From: Paenibacillus amylolyticus
Lineage (GTDB): Bacteria; Bacillota; Bacilli; Paenibacillales; Paenibacillaceae
DNA: 64,000 bases
NCBI RefSeq assembly: GCF_003719335.1
Contig: NZ_RIAS01000001.1
Span: 558,001-622,000 of the forward strand
Direction of reading: 5' to 3'
Shown here: positions 1 through 8,958 of the stretch, piece after piece
Numbering within the stretch: the stretch's first letter is position 1
Layout: every line of letters begins with the position of its first letter
Translations under genes and position numbers: made by a program
The notes under the pieces: model-generated
What the model saw: the letters and a program-made list of their open reading frames with translations, nothing else
Told to the model about the DNA's origin: nothing
Databases searched by the model: none

Positions 1-687
1 GGTATCAATGGTCAGTGTTGCTTGAACCTGCGCAAGCTTTTTACGAATCCGTTTCACGAGATCATCCACTACACGCACTTCACCGTAAAAATCATAATTC
101 CAGACTTGCTGAATTAACTGTTCCCGGCTGAAAGGACGATCCAGGTGTTGGGAAAGAAATAACAAAAGCTCGTATTCCCTTCCGGTTAGCCCCAATTCTT
201 CTCCTCTAACATTGACACGTCGGAATTCTTCTGAAATCTGCACGTCGCCTATACTAAAATAGGACCCTTCCTTCGGCTGATGCCGATCCGTTTCTTTTAG
301 TTCAATGCCTTGTGATAAGCGACTGCTGTGTATCAAACGAAGCATGCCTTTTACTCTCGCAACCAATTCACGCGGATTGAAAGGTTTGCTCAAAAAATCG
401 TTACACCCCAGTTCCAAACCATTTAAACGATCGATTTCCTCCCCCCGTGCCGATACCATAATAATCGGAATTTCAGTGAACGTTCTCAGTTCTGTCAAGA
501 GCGTAAGCCCATCAACCCCGGGCATCATAATATCGAGAATCAAACAATCTGGCTTTTTCGAGCGAACTTCCCCGACCAGCTCTCTGCCGTGCGCAAAGGA
601 GGTCACTTCATATTGTTCCTTTTTCAAGTAACCTGTAATGAGTTGTAGAATATATGGATCATCATCCACTACAAAAATATGCGGCAT
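1..687 (-). CDS. OmpR/PhoB-family response regulator (3' end cut by window edge)
   Basis: A two-component response regulator that would bind DNA when phosphorylated by a partner kinase, which is not in the window. The visible 229 residues hold a receiver domain (residues 1-115) with the acidic pair D8/D9, phospho-acceptor D52 in LDIMMPGVDG, S79 and K101 in SKPF. A winged-helix effector follows, with the usual LTGREYELL and VRVVDDLVKRIRKKL stretches. Only about the last ten residues are missing. ATG at 687 is preferred over the in-frame ATG at 693 because the GAGGTG ribosome site lies 6 nt from 687 and almost touches 693. The family is certain; the regulon cannot be read from the sequence. Confidence 0.93.
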   Translation of the reverse strand, partial: MPHIFVVDDDPYILQLITGYLKKEQYEVTSFAHGRELVGEVRSKKPDCLILDIMMPGVDGLTLLTELRTFTEIPIIMVSARGEEIDRLNGLELGCNDFLSKPFNPRELVARVKGMLRLIHSSRLSQGIELKETDRHQPKEGSYFSIGDVQISEEFRRVNVRGEELGLTGREYELLLFLSQHLDRPFSREQLIQQVWNYDFYGEVRVVDDLVKRIRKKLAQVQATLTIDT

Positions 688-836
688 TGGCATTCACCTC
701 ATTCATGAATATATCACTTCTGATATGTTTGTTATTAGATATGTCACTATTAATGTAACAGAGTCTGTGCACGAATTTCAAAACTTCCCATGAACACACC
801 CAATACGCGCTTCCCAACTCCTGCTTAAGATAGCAA

Positions 837-867
837 AGACGGAGATTCCCTATAGAGAACTCCGTCT
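837..867 (-). terminator. hairpin downstream of the repeat-protein gene
   Basis: An 11-bp stem (837-848 with 857-867, one bulged A) encloses an 8-nt loop. It lies between the stop of the secreted repeat protein and the start of the response regulator. On the minus strand it is followed by a weak, interrupted T-rich stretch. It could be an intrinsic terminator of modest strength. Confidence 0.5.
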
Positions 868-952
868 GTAAGCCTTTGTCATTCACATCTCACTGATACA
901 ATAAATCGTTGTTCTGAACAGGTAGAGCGAAGATGCATCAACGGCTTTATAC

Positions 953-1786
953 TTATTTATGGGATGAGCTTGATTTTGCTGCCTCGTTTTTGTTTGTCAC
1001 TTTGGTTGTAGCCGGCGCTTTCGTAGCAGATGTTGCTTTGTGTGTTGTAGCCGTTGTTGTTTTGTGTGCTGTTGCAGCTGGTGTTTTGTGCGTAGTTACG
1101 GCTGTTGTTTTTGGAGTTGTTGCAGTTGTTGCAGTTGTTGTTTTTTTCACTCCTGTTTTTGTTGTAGTTGTTTTGTTTACAGTCGTTTTAGCTACTGGCG
1201 TTTTGGTTCCCACTGCTTTTTTAGCTGTTGCTTTGTGTGCTGCGATTTTGTGAGCGGTTTTTTTCGCTTTGTGTGCTGTTTGTTTTTCTTGATGTGCAGT
1301 AGCCTTTGCTGTTGCGGAAGCTTTGTGTGCTGCCTGTTTCGCTTTATGAGCCGTTTTTCTGCCCTTGTGATGCATTGCTGTTGTTTTATGAGAAGCTCTT
1401 TTTGCTTTGTGAGTTACTTTTGATTTGTGTACAGCCTTTTTTGCTTTATGCTTCGTCACTTTTGCTTTATGCGCAGTCTTTTTGGCTTTATGCGTTACTG
1501 TGTTAGCTTTGTGAGTTGTTGTTTCCTTCTTCGTTGTAGCTGTTGTTTTGGAAGGAGTAGTTTTAGCTCCTGTCGTTTTTGTAGGCGCTACAGTGGATTT
1601 GGTTGCTGGAGTCGTTGTTGATTTTGTCGTAGGTTTGCTCGTTGAGTTAGCGGACGCTCCAGCCTTTTGTGTTTCAGACGGTTTTACGGAATTTACAACA
1701 GGCGTTGCGGCAAAAGCACTGCCGGCTCCACCAATTACACTCATCGCTGTTACCAAAGCTGCTACATGTTTTGTCCATTTTTTCAT
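953..1786 (-). CDS. secreted Lys/Ala/Thr/His-rich repeat protein (histone-H1-like composition)
   Basis: A low-complexity protein of 277 residues and unknown function. The N-terminus is a clear Sec signal peptide (two Lys, a hydrophobic core, and a likely AFA|AT cleavage site near residue 27). Everything after it is built from degenerate short repeats. The centre (residues about 90-190) repeats HKAK-type units; the flanks are Thr/Ala/Lys-rich with KTT and HKTT units. There is no folded domain and almost no aromatic residue. The composition resembles histone H1 C-terminal tails, but the signal peptide argues for an exported, strongly cationic protein, perhaps bound to wall polymers or spore coat (inference). 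ATG at 1786 is chosen over 1789 because the GAGGTGA site is 6 nt from it. Transcribed alone. Confidence 0.75.
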   Translation of the reverse strand: MKKWTKHVAALVTAMSVIGGAGSAFAATPVVNSVKPSETQKAGASANSTSKPTTKSTTTPATKSTVAPTKTTGAKTTPSKTTATTKKETTTHKANTVTHKAKKTAHKAKVTKHKAKKAVHKSKVTHKAKRASHKTTAMHHKGRKTAHKAKQAAHKASATAKATAHQEKQTAHKAKKTAHKIAAHKATAKKAVGTKTPVAKTTVNKTTTTKTGVKKTTTATTATTPKTTAVTTHKTPAATAHKTTTATTHKATSATKAPATTKVTNKNEAAKSSSSHK

Positions 1787-1984
1787 CATCGGTCACCTCA
1801 TTCTTAAGATTGAGCTATCTGCATATTTCCTGCTGGGTACGTTGAAAACCTTATCTTTATCCTTGCTCTTCAACTGTTCCACTGTGAAGTTTTTGCAGAT
1901 CGCTTATGTAAGTTCATCTTAACAAGAGGATGTGTGAGAATAATGGAATAAGTGTGTGAAAAGTATATGAAAAAAACGATGCAC

Positions 1985-2035
1985 AAAAAAAGACCACAAG
2001 CCCTTTGAAAACCATAGGTTTTCTGGGTTGTGATC
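1985..2035 (-). terminator. strong intrinsic terminator after the GNAT gene
   Basis: A long hairpin spans 1991-2035: an outer AGA-CACAA stem with one mismatch and one bulge, and an inner perfect GAAAACC/GGTTTTC stem. On the minus strand it is followed by a run of T (1985-1990) and more T-rich sequence. It ends the acetyltransferase transcript. Apart from this the 278-bp gap between the two genes holds no supported feature. Confidence 0.85.
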
Positions 2036-2064
2036 TTTATATTTTTATTCATATAAGCGTATAA

Positions 2065-2535
2065 CTACGCTGACACATTCAGTTCTTTCAGAACCGCAAT
2101 CTCGTCACAGCAATCCTGCTTGCTGCAATGAACGCAGTCCGTCCATACTTTCTCAGGGAAGATTTCTTTTTCCACAACAGCAAAGCCATTTTTCAGAAAA
2201 AAGGAAACTTCATACGTGAGAGCCATCACCTTTGGAATCTGTTGTCTCTCCGCCTCTTCTACAAGCCGGTCAAGTAGACGGGATCCGATGCCCAGCCCTT
2301 TATACCCCTCTGAAATGCCCAGCGATCTTACTTCCACCAGATCATTGCCCAGACGACATAACGAACCGCAGCCTACGACCACTCCATCCACCTCAGCCAC
2401 AATAAAATGCTCCAGCTGCCGATGCAGTACTTCCCGTGAACGCGGAAGCATGATCCCACGCTCTGCATATCCCTTAATCATTTCAAACAGTGGTTCAACA
2501 TCTTCCGGTACAGCTTTCCTGCATATAACCGACAT
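2065..2535 (-). CDS. GNAT N-acetyltransferase, N-acetylglutamate synthase-like
   Basis: A single-domain GNAT of 156 residues that transfers acetyl from acetyl-CoA. The acetyl-CoA loop is visible as YKGLGIGSRLL (about residues 78-88), and SFFLKNGF is the typical end of the fold. The C-terminus carries a KVWTDC..C....CCDEIAVL cysteine motif seen in short ArgA-like N-acetylglutamate synthases. A role in arginine synthesis is therefore possible, but no arg genes are nearby. The start has a good GGAGGAG site. It follows hemW by 117 bp and ends at a strong terminator. General GNAT assignment is secure; the substrate is inferred. Confidence 0.85.
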   Translation of the reverse strand: MSVICRKAVPEDVEPLFEMIKGYAERGIMLPRSREVLHRQLEHFIVAEVDGVVVGCGSLCRLGNDLVEVRSLGISEGYKGLGIGSRLLDRLVEEAERQQIPKVMALTYEVSFFLKNGFAVVEKEIFPEKVWTDCVHCSKQDCCDEIAVLKELNVSA

Positions 2536-2652
2536 CCAGCTCTCCTCCTATAACGACGCTTTCCGAGGAAAGCTAGCTTCGTAGTTGTTTAAATTGACAC
2601 GCCCTGTAAAACAATATGAATAAATATACAACAGAGCGTATAGAATTTCAAG

Positions 2653-3837
2653 CTACGAATTTAGCGATATAGAGCCGATAAACTCGGCAAAAACGTCATT
2701 GCCGAACAGAATACCTTGTTCACTCAGTTTAAAGCCGTCTGCTGTCCGCTCAAGCAATCCTGCATGCAACATTTTGCCCAGCGGCTTCGCAAATACATCC
2801 TCCATGGATTCCCCGAACTGATCATGGAATCTGGAAGATGAAGCGCCCTCCAGCATACGGAGTCCTACCATTAGATAATCCTCCATCGCTTCCGCACGGC
2901 CAATCTCAAAATGATCCAAACGAGGCAGTCCCGCACGTGAGGCTTCCACATAAGGATTAATTCCCTTAATGTTCATATGGCGTTCACGGCCTACGTATCC
3001 GTGTGCACCCGCACCGAGTCCGTAATAATCCTCATTACGCCAATAAGTGATATTATGACGGCTCTCGAAGCCAGGCTTGGCAAAGTTACTGATCTCATAC
3101 TGTTCATAACCTGCTTCTTTCATGCGCTTCATTAATAGAAGATACATTTGCAACTCATCATCCTCATGCGGAAGAGGCAGTTGATTTTTTTGATACAGGG
3201 TATGGAAAAGGGTGTTCTCTTCTACCTTCAGGCTGTAGATCGAATAATGCTTCAGATCCAGCTCCAGCGCCTTGTCGATGCTCTCGTTCAACATCTCCAC
3301 CGTCTGGTTTGGCAGTCCAAACATCAGATCAATCGACAGGTTATCCAGTCCCGCCTTGCGTGCATTTTCCAAGCTTCGGTATACATCATCTGTATTATGA
3401 ATCCGACCAATGCCTGTCAGCAGATCATTCTGAAAAGCCTGAACGCCAAAGCTGACCCGGTTAACACCGCCCTCTTTCATCGCGGCCAGCTTTTCGGCAT
3501 CCGTCGTTCCCGGGTTGGCTTCCATCGAAAATTCAATATCCTCTGCCCAATTCGGGAAATAGGTTTTGACCGACCGCAGGAAATATGCCATCTCGTCCGG
3601 TTTCAACGCGGTTGGTGTTCCGCCGCCGACAAAGATCGTTTTAATTTCACCTGGCGGATTCGCCTTGACGGTATGTTCCATCTCCCGTTCCAGCGCCTCC
3701 AAGTATTGCATAACGGGCTGATCCTTCAAAACATAAGAGTTAAAGTCACAGTAAAAACATTTATTGGTACAAAATGGAATGTGAAGGTACACCGCTTGGG
3801 GCGCACCTGTTTTCTGGTTGTGTGCTGCAAGTGTCAC
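2653..3837 (-). CDS. hemW: radical SAM heme chaperone HemW (coproporphyrinogen III oxidase-like)
   Basis: A radical SAM protein of the HemN/HemW family. The [4Fe-4S] cysteines are C23, C27 and C30 in HIPFCTNKCFYCDF, followed by GGGTPT. The 394-residue length fits HemW rather than longer HemN enzymes, and a HemW-type C-terminal domain is present. HemW proteins bind heme and deliver it to respiratory enzymes; they lack coproporphyrinogen oxidase activity. The start is GTG at 3837, with AGGGGGA 6 nt upstream. It lies just downstream of lepA, as in Bacillus, but here the next gene is a GNAT and not hrcA. Confidence 0.93.
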   Translation of the reverse strand: MTLAAHNQKTGAPQAVYLHIPFCTNKCFYCDFNSYVLKDQPVMQYLEALEREMEHTVKANPPGEIKTIFVGGGTPTALKPDEMAYFLRSVKTYFPNWAEDIEFSMEANPGTTDAEKLAAMKEGGVNRVSFGVQAFQNDLLTGIGRIHNTDDVYRSLENARKAGLDNLSIDLMFGLPNQTVEMLNESIDKALELDLKHYSIYSLKVEENTLFHTLYQKNQLPLPHEDDELQMYLLLMKRMKEAGYEQYEISNFAKPGFESRHNITYWRNEDYYGLGAGAHGYVGRERHMNIKGINPYVEASRAGLPRLDHFEIGRAEAMEDYLMVGLRMLEGASSSRFHDQFGESMEDVFAKPLGKMLHAGLLERTADGFKLSEQGILFGNDVFAEFIGSISLNS

Positions 3838-3857
3838 GGTAAGTCCCCCTTGATTTG

Positions 3858-3886
3858 AAAAAAGGAAAGCCAGTTGGCTTCCCTTT
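3858..3886 (-). terminator. intrinsic terminator between lepA and hemW
   Basis: A 12-bp stem with one mismatch (3861-3872 with 3875-3886) has a 2-nt loop. On the minus strand it runs directly into six T (3858-3863). It ends only 20 nt before the hemW GTG, so it probably reduces hemW expression from lepA transcripts and does not isolate the two genes completely. Confidence 0.8.
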
Positions 3887-3911
3887 CAGCTAAAATGTTA
3901 ATTCAATTTCG

Positions 3912-3993
3912 ATACGCACACTCTGTGCTGTACCCAAAATTAAATTATTAGAATGCATTTTTAATACACACAATCTGTGCTGTACCTAAAAAT
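3912..3993. repeat. imperfect tandem duplication downstream of lepA
   Basis: A roughly 28-bp sequence centred on CTCTGTGCTGTACC occurs at 3912-3939 and again at 3964-3991 with three mismatches. The adjacent AATGCATTTTTAAT also occurs twice (from 3952 and from 3991). The second copy of the latter includes the lepA stop codon. It looks like a local duplication of the lepA 3' flank that later lost about 14 bp from one unit. Confidence 0.75.
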
Positions 3994-3999
3994 GCATTT

Positions 4000-5814
4000 T
4001 TAATCATCAATTTTTAGTACCGCCATAAATGCCTCTTGTGGCACCTCAACGTTACCCACCTGTTTCATCCGCTTCTTACCTTCCTTCTGCTTCTCAAGCA
4101 GTTTCCGTTTCCGCGAGATGTCACCGCCGTAACACTTGGCAAGTACGTTTTTGCGCATCGCTTTGACCGTTTCACGAGCCACAACCTTGGTTCCAACGGA
4201 TGCTTGAATCGGTACTTCAAACATTTGCCGCGGAATCAGTTCGCGCAGTTTCTCACAGATGATACGGCCGCGATTGTATGCACGATCTCTGTGAACGATG
4301 AAGGACAAGGCATCGACTTGTTCGCCGTTAAGCAGGATATCCATTTTCACCAGATTCGACTGGCGGTAACCGGACAACTCATAGTCAAACGAAGCATAAC
4401 CTTTAGTGCTTGATTTCAACTGGTCGAAGAAGTCATATACGATCTCAGACAACGGGATCTGATATGTAATCGTAACCCGTGTTGTGTCCATATATTCCAT
4501 ATTGATAAATTCGCCGCGTTTATTTTGGCACAGTTCCATAACGGTTCCCACGTAATCATTAGGCACGATGATTGAAGCCTTCACATAAGGCTCTTCAACG
4601 TAATCAATCCGTCCTACCTCTGGATAGTTGGATGGGTTATCGATTTGAATCTGCTCGCCGTTAGTTAGCGTTACATGGTAAATTACGCTTGGAGCCGTTG
4701 TGATCAGCGGAATGTTGAACTCACGCTCAATCCGCTCCTGAATAACGTCCATATGCAACAGTCCCAGGAATCCGCAACGGAATCCAAAGCCCAGTGCACT
4801 GGAAGTCTCCGGCTCAAAGCTGAGTGATGCATCGTTCAGCTGCAGCTTTTCCAATGCTTCACGCAGATCCACATAGTCCGATGTTTCGATCGGATACAGA
4901 CCGCAATATACCATTGGATTGATTTTACGATATCCAGGTAGTGGTTCAAGCGTCGGATTTTTCGCGTCAGTAACCGTATCCCCGACTTGTGTATCGCCGA
5001 CGTGACGGATACCCGCAACGATGAATCCTACATCCCCGACGTTCAGCTCGTCCACAATGGTCATGCGCGGCTTGAACGCTCCCACTTCGATCACTTCAAA
5101 CGATTTGTTTGTGGCCATCATTTTGATTTTGGAACCCGCCTTGATTTTACCGTCAATAACACGCACATACACGATAACCCCTTTGTAAGGGTCGTAATGC
5201 GAGTCAAAAATCAGCGCTTTAAGCGGTTGATCCGGATCACCCACAGGTGCGGGCACACTCTGTACCACTTGCTCCAAAATCTCTTTGATCCCGATGCCCG
5301 CTTTGGCCGAAGCCAATACAGCATTGCTGGTATCCAGTCCGATAACATCTTCAACTTCCTGCTTCACCCGTTCCGGATCGGCACTTGGCAAGTCGATTTT
5401 GTTGATAACCGGCAAAATCTCCAAATTGTTGTCCAGCGCAAGATATACGTTAGCCAGTGTTTGCGCTTCGATCCCTTGAGCCGCGTCAACGACAAGCAAC
5501 GCCCCTTCACATGCAGCAAGACTACGTGATACCTCGTACGTAAAGTCTACGTGTCCTGGTGTATCAATGAGGTTCAGTAGATACTCTTCACCGTCATCTG
5601 CCTTGTAATTCAGGGCAACCGCTTGCAGTTTAATCGTGATTCCGCGTTCGCGTTCCAGATCCATCTGATCCAGTACTTGTTCCTGCATTTCACGTGATGT
5701 CAGCGCACCTGTGTACTCCAAGATCCGGTCCGCAAGTGTTGATTTACCGTGATCTATATGTGCAATAATTGAAAAGTTACGAATTTTACGTTGTCTTTCC
5801 CGAATGTCAGTCAT
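4000..5814 (-). CDS. lepA: translation elongation factor 4 (LepA GTPase)
   Basis: A ribosome-bound GTPase of the EF-G family, 604 residues, the usual LepA length. The G1 motif AHIDHGKST is near residue 18, the DTPGH G3 motif near 86 and the NKIDLP G4 motif near 140. The conserved LepA C-terminal domain ends in [18 protein letters not shown] SigA-type promoter sits about 40 bp upstream and a terminator follows the stop, so it is probably largely its own transcription unit between yqxA and hemW. Confidence 0.97.
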   Translation of the reverse strand: MTDIRERQRKIRNFSIIAHIDHGKSTLADRILEYTGALTSREMQEQVLDQMDLERERGITIKLQAVALNYKADDGEEYLLNLIDTPGHVDFTYEVSRSLAACEGALLVVDAAQGIEAQTLANVYLALDNNLEILPVINKIDLPSADPERVKQEVEDVIGLDTSNAVLASAKAGIGIKEILEQVVQSVPAPVGDPDQPLKALIFDSHYDPYKGVIVYVRVIDGKIKAGSKIKMMATNKSFEVIEVGAFKPRMTIVDELNVGDVGFIVAGIRHVGDTQVGDTVTDAKNPTLEPLPGYRKINPMVYCGLYPIETSDYVDLREALEKLQLNDASLSFEPETSSALGFGFRCGFLGLLHMDVIQERIEREFNIPLITTAPSVIYHVTLTNGEQIQIDNPSNYPEVGRIDYVEEPYVKASIIVPNDYVGTVMELCQNKRGEFINMEYMDTTRVTITYQIPLSEIVYDFFDQLKSSTKGYASFDYELSGYRQSNLVKMDILLNGEQVDALSFIVHRDRAYNRGRIICEKLRELIPRQMFEVPIQASVGTKVVARETVKAMRKNVLAKCYGGDISRKRKLLEKQKEGKKRMKQVGNVEVPQEAFMAVLKIDD

Positions 5815-5851
5815 TCCTTACCCCCAGAAACAGCCTAGTGTCAATCACTTC

Positions 5852-5880
5852 ATTATAACAGTTGCTGCAAGGTGCATCAA
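5852..5880 (-). promoter_or_regulatory. SigA-type promoter for lepA
   Basis: On the minus strand TTGATG (5875-5880) and TATAAT (5852-5857) are separated by exactly 17 bp. The predicted start lies about 30 bp before the lepA ATG. Confidence 0.7.
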
Positions 5881-5960
5881 TCCCATGATGGTTTAACTTT
5901 ATAATAAAGTGCACTGGATGAGTGCCTCGAAGGATTAGTTTTCCTTTATTCCATCTGCTT

Positions 5961-6317
5961 CTATTCATCTACTCCGCCAAAAAGAGAGACAACCCACTTG
6001 ATGCCGCTGTTTGACAAGTTTTGTAGCAAGCCAGCCGTTTTTTCCGCCAGAACATCCACCGGAGCTTTCTGCTGATCTGCCCCAAGCACCTGGCTTGGGG
6101 TCTGGACAGGAACGAACGGCTTTTTAACCTCGGGCTGCACAGGCTCGGCGGGTACAGGTTTATTTTCCTCGGGTGCGGTTTCTGTGGTCGCCACTGCAGG
6201 GACACTTTTCACAGGACTGTTATGCTGAAAACCACTGCCCGCCAGCTGCATGCCAAGCAGGACACCAAGTAACATAAGCACACTGACAGACAGCAGTTTT
6301 TTGCCAAATCTGGACAT
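5961..6317 (-). CDS. yqxA: YqxA-like (DUF3679) membrane-anchored protein
   Basis: A 118-residue protein with one N-terminal hydrophobic segment (residues about 9-27, LLSVSVLMLLGVLLGMQLAG). A Pro/Val/Glu-rich linker follows, and the C-terminus ends in KWVVSLFGGVDE. Position between spoIIP and lepA, the GVLLGMQ segment and the VSLF tail match B. subtilis YqxA. Its function is unknown; the genomic context suggests sporulation. It starts about 100 bp after spoIIP, probably in the same transcript. Confidence 0.75.
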   Translation of the reverse strand: MSRFGKKLLSVSVLMLLGVLLGMQLAGSGFQHNSPVKSVPAVATTETAPEENKPVPAEPVQPEVKKPFVPVQTPSQVLGADQQKAPVDVLAEKTAGLLQNLSNSGIKWVVSLFGGVDE

Positions 6318-6417
6318 CTCGCAGATCTCCCTTCTTCTATAGATAGCTAATCGAATAGATCATCGTTTCATTACACTTCTGCAATCGCTACGAAAGTTTT
6401 CCGAATCTTTCCTTCAT

Positions 6418-7710
6418 TTATCCGCCCTTGGATACCGGTTTTGCACTTGCTTTATCTACGTTTTGCTCGTTCCAATATACTTCCGCGATCATATCCGCCA
6501 GAATTTTGGATGTTCGTTTCAGCTCAGCTGCCGTATTGTCAATGCCACCGATTTCGATGAGAATGCTGTTCGGGGAAAGCGTCTGATTATATTCCCCATT
6601 GTTGCCTCCTCCGCCATTCTTCCCCCACACTCCTCGGGATACCCCCGGGTACTTCGCTTCCAGCTTTTTGTGAATTTTTGCAGCAAAGGCTTCATTTTTA
6701 CGCCAATTTGGGTTCTCATGCCCGATGATAAAATATACCTTGGCGTAACTCTGATCACCGATCGTTGTTGTCGTTTTTTTGTGCCGCTGGGAATCGCGGT
6801 GAATATCAATTAGATATGTCAGGTCGTCATTCTGAGCAAGCGCCGCTTTGACGGTCTGTCTGGAATATTTATAGGAAAAGTTCCAATTGTAATCTTTGAT
6901 TTTAGTTTGATAATCTTCCTTCGCATGCTCTACACCCACACCCAGCTTCTCCAAGCTATCCGATAGATAGGTTCCCACTTGAAAAACATTACCTGTCGGT
7001 TTGCCGGAAGATGGGTTGTCGCTATCCGTGCCTAGCAGTGGATTATATCCTTCACGCGGGTGAGAGTGATAGATAAGGACGGATTTTTTAGTAATGGCCG
7101 GATTCCCCTTGTCTTGCCCATTCCCTTTTGCTGGTGGATCTTCATCTACGGCACCCTTTCCCGGATCATCCTCACCGGAAACGTTTGGATCATCCTGACC
7201 CGGAGGGACATGCAGCTCACTTCCTGGCTTACCTTCACCTGATGAGGCTGTTTCTGTCAGGCCTGGGCCTGGCTGATAATCCTCAGGTGCTTCTGCCTTG
7301 GTATTGCCAGAGCCTGGCCTAAGCAGAACGGGCTGATTTGCACCCATGCCTGGCATTTCTCGTGCGATTAAACTTTTGGGATCTTGAGGATTCACATTGG
7401 TGAGCAATTGAAACACAAAAGAAGTTAGATTTTCACCGGAAATCGCAGTGTTCTGTTCCTTCTGGGTAAGATGAGGCACTTCCATACCCAACATGTCCAC
7501 AAAAAAGCGGCTTGAGACTGAACCTGCAAATCCCTTCATCGAAGAAACAGGGGAACTATTCAACCGTTTCTCCGCCATGCCTCCAAGCCCGAGTGCAACA
7601 AAAAAGAGGGCAGATATGATCATAAGCAGCAACAGTGTACGGCCCATGGCCAGCACGTGCAGACATCTTTTTTTCCACTTGCCAATGTTCCATGCCAATA
7701 TCTTGTTCAT
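6418..7710 (-). CDS. spoIIP: stage II sporulation protein P (peptidoglycan amidase/endopeptidase)
   Basis: A mother-cell membrane protein that, with SpoIID and SpoIIM, degrades septal peptidoglycan during engulfment. It has one N-terminal TM segment (residues about 27-47), a Pro/Gly/Asp-rich linker (about 130-210) and the SpoIIP catalytic domain with LIYHSHPREGY, DIHRDSQ, IIGHENPNW and LIEIGG. ATG at 7710 gives 430 residues and has AAGGAG 9 nt upstream. The longer in-frame reading from 7770 lacks a ribosome site. A terminator after gpr separates it from gpr, so it probably has its own promoter, SigE being the usual one for this gene. Confidence 0.95.
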   Translation of the reverse strand: MNKILAWNIGKWKKRCLHVLAMGRTLLLLMIISALFFVALGLGGMAEKRLNSSPVSSMKGFAGSVSSRFFVDMLGMEVPHLTQKEQNTAISGENLTSFVFQLLTNVNPQDPKSLIAREMPGMGANQPVLLRPGSGNTKAEAPEDYQPGPGLTETASSGEGKPGSELHVPPGQDDPNVSGEDDPGKGAVDEDPPAKGNGQDKGNPAITKKSVLIYHSHPREGYNPLLGTDSDNPSSGKPTGNVFQVGTYLSDSLEKLGVGVEHAKEDYQTKIKDYNWNFSYKYSRQTVKAALAQNDDLTYLIDIHRDSQRHKKTTTTIGDQSYAKVYFIIGHENPNWRKNEAFAAKIHKKLEAKYPGVSRGVWGKNGGGGNNGEYNQTLSPNSILIEIGGIDNTAAELKRTSKILADMIAEVYWNEQNVDKASAKPVSKGG

Positions 7711-7805
7711 TCTTATGTCTCCTTCCCTTGCAGAACAACTCTTATACTTCAACTCTATGAGCGTGTGCAATTTGATAGAACAGGAAGTAGAAAGATAAAG
7801 TGAAC

Positions 7806-7842
7806 AAAAAAAGAAAGTCCGATAGATTCGGACCTTCTTTCT
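7806..7842 (-). terminator. intrinsic terminator after gpr
   Basis: The stem GTCCGA/TCGGAC (7817-7822 with 7828-7833), extended by AGAAA/TTTCT pairing, is followed on the minus strand by seven T (7806-7812). It lies 24 bp beyond the gpr stop. Confidence 0.8.
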
Positions 7843-7865
7843 CGTTCCATATTAGGGGATACGCT

Positions 7866-8867
7866 CTAGTGCGTGTAAGCCGCAACGTTATCTGGATTTA
7901 CCGCTTCGTGAAGAGCCGCATTAAGTCCGGTTGCAATGACATTGGCGATGCCTTCAATGAACTCATCAATTTCCTTCGGGGTAACGATCAGATCATGTCC
8001 AAGCGGTTCAAGCACTTCTTTAACCAGACTCAAACGATCCTCTTCACCGATGTCATCGAGCATGCCCATAATTTGTTTGGTCTGATCGGTTTCCTGGCGA
8101 AAGTGAGAACGCATCATTTCGATGACGTTGTTCACGATGGTCGAAGCATAACATACCGTTGGCACACCGATGGCAATGCAAGGAACACCCAGAATTTCCT
8201 TCGTTAATCCACGACGTTTGTTACCAATACCAGAGCCAGGATGAATCCCGATATCGGCCACTTGAATCGTTGTATTCACCCGTTCAAGAGAGCGGGAAGC
8301 AAGCGCATCAATGGCGATAATGGCATCAGGACGGGTACGCTCAACAATGCCCTGCACGATGTCACTCGACTCAATCCCCGTTGTACCAAGCACACCCGGA
8401 GCAATAGCACTGACCTCACGATATCCAGGCGCAACCTGATCGGGTACCAATTCAAAATACTGCCGGGTCACCATCAGATTCTCTACAACCAACGGACCAA
8501 GAGAATCTGGAGTGACATTCAAGTTGCCGAGACCCACAATCAGTACCTTGGAATCTTTGCCAATGCCCGCCTTGGTCATAAACGCTTCCATTTCTCGTGT
8601 AAATTCGGCGGCCACCCGTTCCTGTAGTTCAGTATCTCCGTTGCGAAGGGAAGGCACCTCGAGTGTGACATAGTGGCCTTTTACACGCCCTATGGCTTTC
8701 GCTGCTTCATCATTCAACACATCAATCCGTGTGATCGTAATGCCGTCTTTCTTATCAACATCCTCACGTAATCCGGGGATCGTCTGTCTCTGACTGCCTT
8801 GTGCCATTTCTTTGGAGTCGATAGCCAAATCCGTGCGTACGGTATAATTTTGCAAATCCAGTGTCAT
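7866..8867 (-). CDS. gpr: GPR endopeptidase (spore germination protease)
   Basis: The A25-family protease that cleaves small acid-soluble spore proteins at germination. It is made in the forespore as a zymogen. The 333-residue length and the MTLDLQNYTVRTDLAIDSKE start, which contains the propeptide, match the family, as do the VGLGNLNVTPDSLGPLV and DAIIAIDALASR segments. It is divergent from rpsT and lies between rpsT and spoIIP as in Bacillus. A good SigG-type promoter precedes it, and a terminator follows. Confidence 0.96.
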   Translation of the reverse strand: MTLDLQNYTVRTDLAIDSKEMAQGSQRQTIPGLREDVDKKDGITITRIDVLNDEAAKAIGRVKGHYVTLEVPSLRNGDTELQERVAAEFTREMEAFMTKAGIGKDSKVLIVGLGNLNVTPDSLGPLVVENLMVTRQYFELVPDQVAPGYREVSAIAPGVLGTTGIESSDIVQGIVERTRPDAIIAIDALASRSLERVNTTIQVADIGIHPGSGIGNKRRGLTKEILGVPCIAIGVPTVCYASTIVNNVIEMMRSHFRQETDQTKQIMGMLDDIGEEDRLSLVKEVLEPLGHDLIVTPKEIDEFIEGIANVIATGLNAALHEAVNPDNVAAYTH

Positions 8868-8900
8868 CTGTGTCCCTGCCTCCCTTATTGCATTTGAGCA

Positions 8901-8930
8901 TATTGTGTGGGAAAAAGGCGGGCTTTATGC
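8901..8930 (-). promoter_or_regulatory. SigG-type forespore promoter for gpr
   Basis: On the minus strand GCATA (8926-8930) is followed after exactly 18 bp by CACAATA (8901-8907). The B. subtilis SigG consensus is GHATR-N18-CATnnTA, so only one conserved base differs. The predicted start is about 27 bp before the gpr ATG, which fits gpr's known forespore expression. Confidence 0.55.
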
Positions 8931-8958
8931 AACATGCCAAACAACGATGCAAAATCTG

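Noticed and set aside
933..1622. Several Val/Cys/Phe-rich plus-strand open frames of 60-130 codons
   Set aside because: They are antisense readings of the Lys/Ala/Thr repeat gene; the repeats have few stops in any frame. None has a ribosome site.
953..1786. Annotation as cytoplasmic histone H1-like protein
   Set aside because: A clear signal peptide with a cleavage site argues for export; similarity to H1 is compositional.
1870..2052. Minus-strand frame of 60 codons with a hydrophobic stretch
   Set aside because: It is made of the terminator hairpin and flanking AT-rich DNA, and has no ribosome site.
3148..3858. Long plus-strand frame opposite hemW (236 codons)
   Set aside because: Antisense shadow of a well-supported gene. 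The same applies to the frames at 4987-5529, 22004-22987, 25887-26780, 29891-30601 and 43081-43731.
7711..7805. SigE promoter for spoIIP (CATAGAGT box)
   Set aside because: The -10 is similar to CATACAnT, but no -35 at the right distance was found.
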